Below are positions 7,448-15,675 of a stretch of 47,311 nt of DNA, piece by piece. The stretch is taken from contig CAKTWP010000016.1 of the NCBI GenBank assembly GCA_934630705.1, forward strand, positions 1-47,311, written 5' to 3'. The position numbers were made by a program, and so were the translations under genes. The notes beneath the pieces are model-generated. The model had not been told where the DNA came from and made no database searches. It saw only the letters and a program-made list of their open reading frames with translations. Source of the stretch: an uncultured Clostridia bacterium. Lineage in GTDB: Bacteria; Bacillota; Clostridia; Christensenellales; Aristaeellaceae. How positions within the stretch are numbered: position 1 is the stretch's first letter; every line of letters begins with the position of its first letter.

Positions 7448-8119
7448 ATGGAAAATCGTGTAATCCAATTATTGATTGACTCGTTCGGGCAAATCCTGGT
7501 GCCGGGGCTGACGATGACGATCCCGCTGACGATCATTTCGTTTTCGCTGGGGATGGTGATCGCGACCATCACGGCGCTGGTGCAGTTTGCCAACATTCGG
7601 GTGCTCAAGCAGATCGCCCGGTTTTACATCTGGGTAATCCGGGGCACGCCGCTGCTGGTGCAGCTGTTCGTGGTGTTTTACGGGCTGCCGGACGTGGGCA
7701 TTTATCTGGAGCCGTTCCCGGCGGCGGTGATCGTGTTTTCGATCAACGAGGGCGCGTACTGCGCCGAAACCATGCGCGCTGCGCTGGAAGCGGTGCCGAC
7801 GGGGCAAATGGAGGCGGGCTACTGCGTGGGCATGAGCTATCTGCAGATCATCCGCCGCATCGTGCTGCCCCAGGCGCTGCGCACGGCGTTCCCGCCCCTG
7901 TCCAATTCGCTGATTTCCATGGTGAAGGATACGTCGCTGGCGGCGAACATCACGGTGATGGAAATGTTCATGGCCACGCGGCGCATTGCCGCCCGGTCCT
8001 ATGAGCTGCTGCCGCTGTATTGCGAGGTGGCGGTGATCTATCTGCTGTTTTCCACTGTGCTCACCTTCATCCAGCGCGCCGGGGAAAGGAGGCTGGCCAC
8101 CTATGGCAAGCGCAAATGA
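7448..8119 (+). CDS. Amino-acid ABC transporter permease (HisM/GlnP family)
   Basis: The 223-residue inner-membrane protein has about five hydrophobic segments and the polar-amino-acid permease signature: GTPLLVQLFVVFYG near residue 75, then the EAA loop, EAGYCVGMSYLQIIRRIVLPQA, that contacts the ATPase. The ATG at 7448 follows AAAAAAGGGG; in-frame codons further upstream run through intergenic sequence and are rejected. It overlaps the ATPase gene by 17 bases. Substrate is inferred from the binding protein encoded downstream, most likely a polar amino acid or cystine. Confidence 0.92.
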   Translation: MENRVIQLLIDSFGQILVPGLTMTIPLTIISFSLGMVIATITALVQFANIRVLKQIARFYIWVIRGTPLLVQLFVVFYGLPDVGIYLEPFPAAVIVFSINEGAYCAETMRAALEAVPTGQMEAGYCVGMSYLQIIRRIVLPQALRTAFPPLSNSLISMVKDTSLAANITVMEMFMATRRIAARSYELLPLYCEVAVIYLLFSTVLTFIQRAGERRLATYGKRK

Positions 8120-8861
8120 GCGGCTGCTCTCTATCCAGGGCGTCCGCAAGGCGTTCGGGCAGCAGGATGTGCTGCGGGATGTGAGCCTGACGGTGAACAA
8201 GGGCGACGTGATGGCCATTCTCGGCCCCAGCGGCTCGGGCAAAACCACCCTGCTGCGCTGCCTGAACTTCCTCGAGCGCGCCGACGGCGGAACGCTTGCC
8301 TTCGATGGCGAGACGTTTGATCTGCATCATATCCATAAACACGATATTGCCCGTATCCGCCGCAAGACGGCGTTTGTGTTTCAAAGCTACAATTTGTTTC
8401 TCAACAAAACCGCCCTGGCCAACATCATGGAAGGGCTGGTGATTGCCCGGCGGACGCCCAAGGCCCAGGCAAAAGAAATCGGGCTGCGGATGCTGCGCAA
8501 GGTGGGCCTGGAGGACCGGGCGGATGCGTATCCATCCGAGCTTTCCGGCGGCCAGCAGCAGCGTGTGGCCATCGCCCGCGCTTTGGCCACCGACCCGGAA
8601 ATCATCTATTTTGACGAGCCCACCTCCGCCCTGGATCCGGAGCTCACCGGCGAGGTGCTCTCCGTGATGCGGGATCTGGCCCGGGAGGGCATGACCATGC
8701 TGGTGGTCACCCATGAAATGGGGTTCGCCCGGAATGTGTCCAATCGCGTGGCGTTTATGGAAAACGGCGTGATCGTGGAGGAGGGCTCATCCAAAGCGTT
8801 CTTCGCCCAGCCTAAGGAGGCGCGCACCCGCGCGTTTTTGCAGCTGCTGGACGATGAATAA
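8103..8861 (+). CDS. Amino-acid ABC transporter ATP-binding protein
   Basis: The 252-residue ATPase powers uptake through the adjacent permease. It has Walker A GPSGSGKTT (about residues 41-49), the LSGGQQQR signature (about 146), Walker B IIYFDEPTSALD (about 167) and the switch histidine in VVTHEMGFA. Length and motifs are those of the GlnQ/HisP/TcyC group. AAAGGAGG lies about ten bases before the ATG, inside the permease gene, so the two are co-translated. Confidence 0.95.
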   Translation: MASANERLLSIQGVRKAFGQQDVLRDVSLTVNKGDVMAILGPSGSGKTTLLRCLNFLERADGGTLAFDGETFDLHHIHKHDIARIRRKTAFVFQSYNLFLNKTALANIMEGLVIARRTPKAQAKEIGLRMLRKVGLEDRADAYPSELSGGQQQRVAIARALATDPEIIYFDEPTSALDPELTGEVLSVMRDLAREGMTMLVVTHEMGFARNVSNRVAFMENGVIVEEGSSKAFFAQPKEARTRAFLQLLDDE

Positions 8862-8864
8862 AAA

Positions 8865-8883
8865 AGCCCCGCATTTGCGGGCG
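8865..8883 (+). terminator. Weak hairpin between transporter ATPase and binding-protein genes
   Basis: A short CCCGC-ATTT-GCGGG stem lies between the two genes, without a T-run. It may protect or set apart the binding-protein message, which is usually needed in excess, rather than stop transcription. Confidence 0.35.
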
Positions 8884-8903
8884 CAGGAAAGGAATGAAAC
8901 AAA

Positions 8904-9698
8904 ATGAAGAAGATGTGCAAGCTGATGGCGCTGGTAATGGCGCTGATGCTGGCGGCGATGGGCTGCACGCTGGCGCAGGATGATCTGCTCTCCCAGATTC
9001 AGAAAAAGGGCGAGATCGTAGTGGCCACGGAAGGCGCCTGGGCGCCCTGGACGTATCACGATGAGGACGGCACGCTGGTGGGCTTTGATGTGGAAGTGGC
9101 CCAGGCCATCGCGAAAAAGCTGGGCGTGGAAGCCAAATTTGTGGAAACGGAATGGGACGGTATTTTCGCCGGACTGGACGGCGGCCGCTACGACATCGCC
9201 GCCAACGGCGTGGAAGTGACCCCGGAACGGGCGGAGAAATATCATTTCACCACGCCTTATGGCTATATCCGCACGGCGCTGATCGTCCGCGGGGATAACG
9301 ACAGCATCCAGACCTTTGAGGACCTGAAGGGCAAGCATACTGCCAACTCCATCGCCAGCACCTATATGACCCTGGCTGAGAGCTATGGGGCTACCGCTGC
9401 GGGCGTGGATACCCTGGATCAGACCATCCAGATGGTGCTTTCCGGCCGGGCGGACGCTACGCTGAATGCCGAAGTGTCCTTCTATGATTATATGCGCGTG
9501 CATCCGGAAGCGAACCTGAAGGTGGTGGCGCTGACGGAGGAAGCGTCCCAGGTGGCTATCCCCGTGCGTAAGGATGCGGATTGCGAATCCCTGCTGGACG
9601 CGATCAGCAAGGCCATTGAGGAACTGGACGCTGAAGGCGAGCTTTCCCGGATTTCCGAAAAGTATTTCGGCAAGGATATCACCAAGGGAAACGAATAA
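8904..9698 (+). CDS. Amino-acid (cystine-like) ABC transporter substrate-binding protein
   Basis: The 264-residue product has a signal peptide of about 20 residues ending at Cys21 (LAAMGC), a slightly off-consensus lipobox that would anchor it to the membrane outer face. The mature part is a family 3 solute-binding protein: WAPWTYHDEDGTLVGFDVEVAQAIAKKLG, then FVETEWDGIFAGLDGGRYDI, and VEVTPERAEKYHFTTPY. The last two patterns are strongest in cystine binders (FliY/TcyA type), so cystine is a reasonable but unproven substrate. It follows the ATPase by 42 bases. Confidence 0.9.
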   Translation: MKKMCKLMALVMALMLAAMGCTLAQDDLLSQIQKKGEIVVATEGAWAPWTYHDEDGTLVGFDVEVAQAIAKKLGVEAKFVETEWDGIFAGLDGGRYDIAANGVEVTPERAEKYHFTTPYGYIRTALIVRGDNDSIQTFEDLKGKHTANSIASTYMTLAESYGATAAGVDTLDQTIQMVLSGRADATLNAEVSFYDYMRVHPEANLKVVALTEEASQVAIPVRKDADCESLLDAISKAIEELDAEGELSRISEKYFGKDITKGNE

Positions 9699-10052
9699 CC
9701 GATTCCGCTCCCTAACTGGTGGATAAGATGAATAAGTAAAATTTTGTATTTGTCCCGATTGCCTTTCGGGAGTGTGCGGGAGGAGACTTTTGATGAAAAA
9801 GTTCCCTCCCGCATATTTCATATTTCCCCTTCTTCAGCAAGAATCAAGACGGATAAGAGAAACGGAAGCCCACGCTTCAGGCTTTCTTGGGAGGGTGCGG
9901 AAGGGGCCTGATGAGCGCCGAGCGAAGCGAGGCTGAGGGCCGAGGACAGCCTGAAGGGCTCCGCAGGCCCGAAACCCGCGCTTGCCGTTAGGCAGCAGCG
10001 CGGGGCGAAAAGCCGCAAAGAACCCCCTCCCGCGTTATTATTTCCTGCATTA
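9699..10052. other. Intergenic region with two structured repeats
   Basis: This 354-bp gap holds no credible gene. It contains an R3-type hairpin at 9775-9813 and, at about 9889-10038, a longer element bounded by GGGAGGGTGCGG and CCCCTCCCGCG. Inside are several short inverted repeats, including GCGCC-gagcgaagc-GAGGC-like and CCGCGC/GCGCGG-type arms. It looks like an expanded relative of the shorter hairpins. Confidence 0.6.
9775..9813. repeat. GGGAGG-type hairpin (family R3)
   Basis: TGCGGGAGG and CCCTCCCGCA arms enclose an ACTTTTGATGAAAAAGT centre. It lies downstream of the transporter operon and could serve as its terminator or as a 3' stabiliser. Confidence 0.75.
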
Positions 10053-10658
10053 TTATTTTCCCTGTAATTCCCCCGCCTGCTCTGCGGCTTTCCGGGCCAG
10101 GGCCCAGCCGTATCCCCGGCGCACCAGCGCCTGGGTAATCTTGACCGGATCATTTTGCAGCCGACGGGCCATCTTCCGGGCCTGGGCGCATGCCTGACGC
10201 AGCTCGTCCTCTTCGTTCAGCATTTCCAGCGCCGCCTGCGCATCCTGGGCAGAAACACCCTTCATCCGCAGCTCCTGGGCAATCCGCCCGCGGCCATAGC
10301 GCTTGGCCCGGCTGTCCACCCATTGCTCCGCGAAGCGCTGATCGCTCACCAGATCGTGGGTAGCCAGCGTGGCCATCACATGGGCGATTACCTCCTCGGG
10401 ATAACACGACCGCCGCAGCCGCGCCCGAATTTCCCCTTCGCTGCGCTCCCGAAGCGCCAGAAATTTCACCGCCGTTTCCAGCGCGTGGGGATACCCCCGC
10501 CGGGAGATGAACAGCCGGTATTCTCCCGGATCCAGCGGTTCGCCTGCCCGCACCCGGCGCTCCAGAAACAGCGCCGCCGGAATCCGCAGTTCCTCCCCGG
10601 ACAACATCTTCACCCGGGCCACGCCGTTCCGGCGCACCACTTCCGTCACTCGATCCAT
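10053..10658 (-). CDS. recX: Recombination regulator RecX
   Basis: RecX caps RecA filaments and moderates recombination. The 201-residue product contains the three-helix RecX repeats: ETAVKFLALRERSEGEIRARL (about 75-95), YPEEVIAHVMATLATHDLVSDQRFAEQWV (about 100-130) with the YGRGRIAQELRMKGVS motif, and a final KITQALVRRGYGW repeat. Length is at the longer end, as in Gram-positive RecX. Its start overlaps the end of the serine hydrolase gene by 13 bases; recA is not in the window. Confidence 0.92.
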   Translation of the reverse strand: MDRVTEVVRRNGVARVKMLSGEELRIPAALFLERRVRAGEPLDPGEYRLFISRRGYPHALETAVKFLALRERSEGEIRARLRRSCYPEEVIAHVMATLATHDLVSDQRFAEQWVDSRAKRYGRGRIAQELRMKGVSAQDAQAALEMLNEEDELRQACAQARKMARRLQNDPVKITQALVRRGYGWALARKAAEQAGELQGK

Positions 10659-11815
10659 CCCGATCGCTCCGTTCCTTTTTCGTTAAATACCGTATGCCAT
10701 AGATACCGGATCACCCCGGCGTTCAGATCCGCCAGCACACCCCGGCGGGCTTCGCTGGCACCAGAAGTAAGCAGCGCCACCCCCCGACGGATGGCCGGGT
10801 CAAAAAACAGGGCGTGCACCGCGCCATAGGCCATGCCCTGATGCCCATATAGCGGCCGGGGGGACAGCGATGGGTCCTGCAAAATAAACGTGCCCACACC
10901 CTGGGACAGATTGTTCGCCCGCGCGCCAAATCCGGCAATAGGCCGGCGCATGGCCGCAAGGCTCTCCGCCGTTAAAAAGCCCGGCTGCATCCCTGCCGCG
11001 CCCAGCTTCGCCAGCGCCGGCGCGGACAGGCACAGATTGCCGTGGGCCAGCGCGTAATGCTGCTGCGCATTCACTTCGGGCGGCGGCAGGGGCCGGGCCT
11101 GACGCTTCGCTCCATCCAGCGCAGGCCCGCGGCGGGGCGGCAGAATCCGATACGCATCCGCCAGCGGGCTTGCGATCTTCTGGGGATAAAAGGACGCGGC
11201 AATGCCCAGGGGCTGAAACACCGTTTCCTGCATCAGCGCCTCGAAATCCATGCCCGCGGCGGCTTCCAGCACCGCTCCGGCAATGCCTGCCCCCAGATTG
11301 GAATATTCCCAGCTTTCTCCGGGCAGGTGCGCGCAGAAACTGTCCCCGCGCAGGATGGCTTCCAGCGTTTCGCCCTGCCCGATCCCGGCGTTGTAGGCTA
11401 CGCCATCGTGAATGCCCGCCGTATGGGACAGCAGCATCCGCAGCGTAATGGGCGTATCCGGCGCGGCGGGATGGCGCAGGGAAAAGGGGAGATACCGGTT
11501 CACATCTGCGTCCAGCGCCACGCGGCCCTGCTCCTGCAGCCGCATGGCTCCCAGCGCGGTGGCAAGCTTGCTTACCGACGCGGCGCGATACACCGTGTCC
11601 AGCCCCGCCGCCATACCCCGCCGGGCGCTGCCAAAGGCCAGGCCGCCGATGGCCCCCTTTTCATCAAAGAGGCTCAGGCTGGCCCCCACGCAGCGGTATC
11701 GCCGCAGAATCCGTTCCAGCTCCCCGGCGATGGCGGGAGACAGCGTGGCTGCATTCAGGCGGCCGCGGACGGGAACGAAGGGCAGCACCAGCCGGTAAAA
11801 ACGCCAATCCTGCAT
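10646..11815 (-). CDS. Serine hydrolase of the beta-lactamase/penicillin-binding (class C-like) family
   Basis: The 389-residue protein has the three active-site motifs of the fold: Ser80-Val-Ser-Lys83 (SxxK), Tyr171-Ser-Asn (YxN) and His325-Gln-Gly (HxG). These place it with esterase/DD-peptidase-like 'beta-lactamase family' proteins; real beta-lactamase activity cannot be assumed. No signal peptide is visible, so it may be cytoplasmic. The ATG at 11815 has AAGGAGG eight bases upstream; in-frame codons above it run into the divergent cotF-like gene. It is the first gene of a two-gene unit with recX. Confidence 0.9.
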   Translation of the reverse strand: MQDWRFYRLVLPFVPVRGRLNAATLSPAIAGELERILRRYRCVGASLSLFDEKGAIGGLAFGSARRGMAAGLDTVYRAASVSKLATALGAMRLQEQGRVALDADVNRYLPFSLRHPAAPDTPITLRMLLSHTAGIHDGVAYNAGIGQGETLEAILRGDSFCAHLPGESWEYSNLGAGIAGAVLEAAAGMDFEALMQETVFQPLGIAASFYPQKIASPLADAYRILPPRRGPALDGAKRQARPLPPPEVNAQQHYALAHGNLCLSAPALAKLGAAGMQPGFLTAESLAAMRRPIAGFGARANNLSQGVGTFILQDPSLSPRPLYGHQGMAYGAVHALFFDPAIRRGVALLTSGASEARRGVLADLNAGVIRYLWHTVFNEKGTERSGWIE

Positions 11816-11834
11816 GGCGATCCTCCTTTTTGCT

Positions 11835-11864
11835 TCATAAAAATGGACGCTTGCGGGCATGCTA
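11835..11864 (+). promoter_or_regulatory. Possible sigma-F/G-type promoter for the CotF-like genes
   Basis: TCATA (11835-11839) and CATGCTA (11858-11864) are 18 bases apart, close to the forespore sigma consensus (gHATR and CATWHTA) with one mismatch in each box. The fit with coat-like genes downstream is attractive but weak on sequence alone. Confidence 0.3.
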
Positions 11865-11896
11865 ATCCCGTACCAATTCACAAGGAGGGATGAACC

Positions 11897-12106
11897 ATGC
11901 CCAATGGATGCGGATGCACCCTGACCAGCAAAGACCTGACCGTGATCGAGGATCAGCTGACCCACATGGCCATGAGCTGCCGGGTGGCGATGAATTACGC
12001 CAATCAGTTCCAGAATCCCCAGCTCAAGCAGATGGCCGCCACGGTGGCCCAGCATCACCGCCAGCAGTTTGACGCGCTGTGCGCTTTCCTGAACGGCTGT
12101 CAGTGA
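11897..12106 (+). CDS. Small CotF-like/spore-coat-associated protein
   Basis: A 69-residue helical protein, MPNGCGCTLTSKDLTVIEDQL at its N-terminus, with conserved-looking HMAMSC and QHHRQQFDALCAFL segments. The pattern is that of short coat-F-type helical proteins that occur next to CotF genes in clostridia. GGAGGG lies upstream of the ATG. It is 17 bases before the longer CotF-domain gene, so the two are co-transcribed. Several Cys residues could allow cross-linking. Confidence 0.75.
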   Translation: MPNGCGCTLTSKDLTVIEDQLTHMAMSCRVAMNYANQFQNPQLKQMAATVAQHHRQQFDALCAFLNGCQ

Positions 12107-12123
12107 AAAAGGAGGAAGCAACC

Positions 12124-12447
12124 ATGAATCAGCAAACGCAGCCCTGGAACCAGAATCAGTATCAGCCCCAGGCCAACGCCACGCAGCCGCTGAGCGATCA
12201 GGAGCTGGCCTTTGACCTGCTTTATCAGGAAAAGGCGCTGATGGCCAATATTGCTTCCGAAGTGCTGGAAGCCAGCCATCAGGGAATGCGCCAGGTGATG
12301 AACGACACGTTCATGCAAATCGGCCAGGATCAGCTGCAGATTTTCCAGCTGATGCAGCAAAACGGCTGGTATCAGACCAAGCCAGCCCAGCCCCAGGACG
12401 TGCAGACCGCCAAGCAGAAGTACCAGCAGATGCGCAACACGCTGTAA
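12124..12447 (+). CDS. CotF-family spore coat protein
   Basis: The 107-residue product starts with a Gln/Asn/Pro-rich stretch (about 1-25) and continues with a coat-F helical domain: ELAFDLLYQEKALMANIASEVLEAS, HQGMRQVMNDTF and QLQIFQLMQQNGWY. The NGWY ending is typical of CotF-like proteins. AAAGGAGG precedes the ATG. It suggests a spore-forming lineage, though such genes also persist in non-sporulating relatives. Confidence 0.87.
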   Translation: MNQQTQPWNQNQYQPQANATQPLSDQELAFDLLYQEKALMANIASEVLEASHQGMRQVMNDTFMQIGQDQLQIFQLMQQNGWYQTKPAQPQDVQTAKQKYQQMRNTL

Positions 12448-12470
12448 TCCGCCCCCACATCGGCACAGCC

Positions 12471-12513
12471 AAGGGCCATAGGCAGCTGCAGAGCTCCTCT
12501 GGCCCTTATTTTA
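12471..12513. terminator. Terminator between cotF-like genes and lgt
   Basis: AAGGGCCA (12471-12478) pairs with TGGCCCTT (12500-12507), followed by ATTTTAT. The genes on each side converge here. Confidence 0.65.
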
Positions 12514-12579
12514 TGCATCATGCCCTTAAGGCAACAGCAGGGGCAAAGCAGCGCGCCGGGCATGGCGCGGGGAGAGACA

Positions 12580-13329
12580 TCATGCCCTGTTCACATTTTT
12601 GTTCTTCTTCGCCCGGACGATCAGCGCAATGCCCGCCGCGATGACCAGCACCGCGGACAGCGCCTGAGACACCCGCACCGGGCCCAACATGAGGCTGTCC
12701 GTGCGCAGGCCCTCGATCACCATCCGGCCCAGGCCATACCAGCACAGATATAATAAAAACAGGCTGCCTGGGGTTTTGAGCTTTTTTCGGATGCCCCACA
12801 GCAGGATAAACCCCGCCAGATCCCAGCAGGATTCATAAAAGAACGTGGCCTGATGCCAGGCCCCGTCGGCATACACCGCCACGGGGAAGAATTGCCAGGC
12901 CGGATCGGTGATGGGCCTGCCGTAGGCTTCGCCATTAAAGAAATTGCCCCAGCGGCCGATGGCCTGGCCCAGAATCAGCGCGGGGGCCACCATGTCCGCC
13001 AGCGTGGCGAAGGGCAGCCTGCGCACCCGGGCAAACACAAACGCCGCGATGGCCCCGCCGATCACGCCGCCGTAAATGGCCAGCCCGCCTTCCCAGATTT
13101 TCAGAATGCGCACGGGATCCGGAGCGTACAGCGCCCAGCGAAAGGCCACATAATACAGCCGCGCGCCGATGATCGCCGCAGGCACTACCCACAGCGCGAA
13201 ATCCACGGTGGTATCCTGAGGCAGGCCCAGCCGCTTTTCTTCCCGGCCGCACAGCAGCGCGCCGATGCCGATGGCGGCGGCAATCAGCAGCCCATAAATG
13301 GGAATCACTCCAAACAGCAGGCGGTTCAT
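12580..13329 (-). CDS. lgt: Prolipoprotein diacylglyceryl transferase
   Basis: Lgt attaches diacylglycerol to the lipobox cysteine of prelipoproteins in the cytoplasmic membrane. The 249-residue protein has about seven hydrophobic segments, the Lgt signature GRWGNFFNGEAYG near residue 130, and the conserved ARLYYVAF and WEGGLAIYGGVIGG segments. The ATG at 13329 is preceded by GAGGTG at 12 bases; a GTG at 13344 is possible but has no site. It stands alone between a terminator and the reductase gene. Confidence 0.95.
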   Translation of the reverse strand: MNRLLFGVIPIYGLLIAAAIGIGALLCGREEKRLGLPQDTTVDFALWVVPAAIIGARLYYVAFRWALYAPDPVRILKIWEGGLAIYGGVIGGAIAAFVFARVRRLPFATLADMVAPALILGQAIGRWGNFFNGEAYGRPITDPAWQFFPVAVYADGAWHQATFFYESCWDLAGFILLWGIRKKLKTPGSLFLLYLCWYGLGRMVIEGLRTDSLMLGPVRVSQALSAVLVIAAGIALIVRAKKNKNVNRA

Positions 13330-13427
13330 GGCAGATGCTTTCACCTCGCAAGGGTTTTTCCGCGCAAAAGGCGCGGGGATACAGGGTTAATATGCGTCCC
13401 CGCCCCGCGCCTTATGCCCGATTGTTT

Positions 13428-14573
13428 TTACACAAGCGCCCGGTATTCCCGGTCAATCTTTTGCAGCCAGTCGATAATGGGCAGATGCTGGGGGCAAAGG
13501 CCCTCGCACCGGCCGCAGGAAAGGCAGCGGCTGCCGTCATGCTCGTTCTTTTCCAGCTCCTGATAGCCTCTGCGGAAGCGGGCGGGATCATCGAACATCT
13601 TGCTTTCGTTATATCCCCGGAACACCTGGGGAATGCTCACGCCGCCGGGGCAGGGCACGCAGTATTCACAGCCCGTGCAGCCTACCGGCATCCGGGACAG
13701 ATACGCCTGCTTGAGCTGGGCAATCAGCGCCTTGTCCTTGTCGGTCAGGCCGTTCACGGTGAGACCGTCGAAAATGCGCAGGTTGTCGTCCAGCTGCTCC
13801 ATGGTGGTCATGCCGCTGAGAATGGTGGCCACCTCCGGGAAATCGGCCACATAGGCAAAGGCCCATTCCACGGCGCTGCGCTGCTTTTCATAGCCTTCCA
13901 TCAGCGCCCGCACGTTTTGCGGCGGATTGGCCAGCGCGCCGCCCCGCAGCGGCTCCATCACCACGATGGGCACGCCCCTGCGGCCCGCTTCCCGCAAGCC
14001 CTCCACGGTGGCCTGCCGGTCGTCGTCCAGATAGTTGAACTGGATCTGGGCCATGCCCCAGCCGTCGAAATCCCGGAGCACTTCCAGAAACGCGTCCTTA
14101 TCATCATGGAAGGAAAAGCCGGTATGCCGGATGCGGCCGTCCTTGAGGGCCTGACGCAGGAAATCCTGATAATGGAAGGCCTGCATCTTGTGGAACCGGT
14201 CCCGGCTCACCGCATGAAGAATATAGAAATCCACATAGGGCACATCCAGCTTCCTGAGCTGCTCATCCAGCAGCCGGTTCATATCCTTTTCTTCTTCCAC
14301 CAGCCACAGGGGCAGCTTGGTGGTCAGCGTCACCTTTTCCCGGTAGCCGTCCTTCAGGGCCAGGCCGGTCACAATTTCGCTTTCGCCGTTATGATAGCCA
14401 TAAGCCGTATCCACATAGGAAACGCCCTGATCGACGCCGTGGCGCACCAGCGCGATGGCGGCTTCCCGATCAATCACCTTCTTGCCGTCTTCCTCCCGGG
14501 TGGGCAGGCGCATCATGCCCATCCCCAGCCGGGATACCTGAAAGCCATGCTGGCCAAAGGGTACGTACTGCAT
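13428..14573 (-). CDS. Aldo/keto reductase with C-terminal 4Fe-4S ferredoxin domain
   Basis: The 381-residue protein has an aldo/keto-reductase barrel (about 1-280) with Asp55 and Tyr60 in VDTAYGYHNGESE, plus the catalytic-region HAV motif near residue 120. The tail holds two Cys clusters, CTGCEYCVPCPGG and CLSCGRCEGLCPQ, for two 4Fe-4S centres. This combined architecture is common in anaerobes; substrates are mostly unknown. AAGGAGG lies upstream of the ATG at 14573. Confidence 0.92.
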   Translation of the reverse strand: MQYVPFGQHGFQVSRLGMGMMRLPTREEDGKKVIDREAAIALVRHGVDQGVSYVDTAYGYHNGESEIVTGLALKDGYREKVTLTTKLPLWLVEEEKDMNRLLDEQLRKLDVPYVDFYILHAVSRDRFHKMQAFHYQDFLRQALKDGRIRHTGFSFHDDKDAFLEVLRDFDGWGMAQIQFNYLDDDRQATVEGLREAGRRGVPIVVMEPLRGGALANPPQNVRALMEGYEKQRSAVEWAFAYVADFPEVATILSGMTTMEQLDDNLRIFDGLTVNGLTDKDKALIAQLKQAYLSRMPVGCTGCEYCVPCPGGVSIPQVFRGYNESKMFDDPARFRRGYQELEKNEHDGSRCLSCGRCEGLCPQHLPIIDWLQKIDREYRALV

Positions 14574-14631
14574 GCTTCATCCTCCTTAAATAAAGAAATG
14601 CCTGATAAAACCTGTTGTTTGCCTCCCATTT

Positions 14632-14660
14632 AGTATAAACAAAAACAAGGAATTTGTAAA
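14632..14660 (-). promoter_or_regulatory. Promoter of the aldo/keto reductase gene
   Basis: On the minus strand, TTTACA (14655-14660) and TATACT (14632-14637) are 17 bases apart, about 60 bases before the start codon. Confidence 0.65.
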
Positions 14661-14766
14661 GCAGTGAGCCGCGGCAGGTAAGGAAACAAAAGCCTGCTTC
14701 TTTTCTATTCCGGAACACCTGACTGGCAGATAATGAGCCCATGCATATCCCGCAATGGCCGCGTCC

Positions 14767-15570
14767 TCACAGCCGCAGGCGGCTGCGGTATTCCCGGGGC
14801 GTCATGCCCTGGCGCGCCCGGAAAAAACGCGTCAGATAGAATTGATCGCAAAAGCCCAGCTGTTCCGCGATCTGGCCAATGCTCAGCGTGGAGTCCGCCA
14901 GCAGGCGGATCAGCGCCTGAAACAGCATGTCGTCCATATACCGGCCCAAGGGCATGCCAAACTCACTGCGGAAGCGCTTGGTCAGCGAGCTTTCGGAAAG
15001 TCCCAGCGCCCGGGCCACATCCCCGATGGTGAGCCTGGAGGAAAGCGCTTCCTCCACGCAGGAAAACACCTGCCGCAGAAACGGCGAACGATGGGCTTCC
15101 AGCCGTCCGTCCAGCCCGGCCAGCGCCAGAAAACGATACACATCCGCCCGCAGCTGCTGCTCCATCCACGCCGCGTCCATCGGGCTTTCCGATTGGTATG
15201 CCAGCGCCAGCGCCTGGGGCGATTGCAGCAGCGGCAGCGACAGCATCTGCCCATTGCCGGCGAAAATGTCATAGCCGTCGATGGTGCGGCAGGCAATATG
15301 GAAGAACAGCTGGCGCATCCCATGGGCCTGACCGGATTTCAGCGTCAGTCCCGGGGGCAGCAGATACGCCCGCCCTGCTTCCAGCGCCATGCGCCCCGCC
15401 GCGCTTTCCACAAAGCCTGCGCCGGCGAGAATGTAATACACCCGGGAAAAGGGCGGCATGGGCTGATTCAGCTGCCAATCCTCATGGAGCGAGGCCAGGC
15501 CGTGGTCCAGCAGCGTTACGGCCAGCGCGCTTTCCGATTGTCCCACATGGGGAGAATGAAAAATATTCAT
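14767..15570 (-). CDS. AraC-family transcriptional regulator next to the fucosidase
   Basis: The 267-residue protein has an N-terminal cupin-like effector domain (about 1-150; RAYLLPPGLTLKSG, then QLFFHIACR) and a C-terminal pair of helix-turn-helix motifs (about 165-265; TIGDVARALGLSESSLTKRFRSEFG and SIGQIAEQLGFCDQFYLTRFFRARQGMTPREYR). GGAG lies eight bases before the ATG at 15570, which is preferred to an upstream frame extension. It is divergent from the fucosidase gene and shares overlapping promoters with it, so it most likely controls that gene in response to a sugar. Confidence 0.92.
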   Translation of the reverse strand: MNIFHSPHVGQSESALAVTLLDHGLASLHEDWQLNQPMPPFSRVYYILAGAGFVESAAGRMALEAGRAYLLPPGLTLKSGQAHGMRQLFFHIACRTIDGYDIFAGNGQMLSLPLLQSPQALALAYQSESPMDAAWMEQQLRADVYRFLALAGLDGRLEAHRSPFLRQVFSCVEEALSSRLTIGDVARALGLSESSLTKRFRSEFGMPLGRYMDDMLFQALIRLLADSTLSIGQIAEQLGFCDQFYLTRFFRARQGMTPREYRSRLRL

Positions 15571-15603
15571 GACGATTTCTCCATATTTCCGCTGAAAAAT
15601 GCA

Positions 15604-15653
15604 TAGCAATTTTCCCACAGCAATATTATACTCAATTTGACTGAACCGCGCAA
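15604..15653. promoter_or_regulatory. Overlapping divergent promoters (AraC regulator / fucosidase)
   Basis: Plus strand: TAGCAA (15604-15609), 17 bases, TATACT (15627-15632) towards the fucosidase. Minus strand: TTGCGC (15648-15653), 17 bases, TATAAT (15625-15630) towards the regulator. The two -10 boxes share four positions, so the two directions must compete. Confidence 0.65.
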
Positions 15654-15675
15654 TAATTTAAGGAGGAAATTTCAT

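Noticed and set aside
10646..11815. Antibiotic-resistance beta-lactamase
   Set aside because: The motifs are those of the broad serine-hydrolase family, no signal peptide is seen, and the recX partner gives no resistance context.
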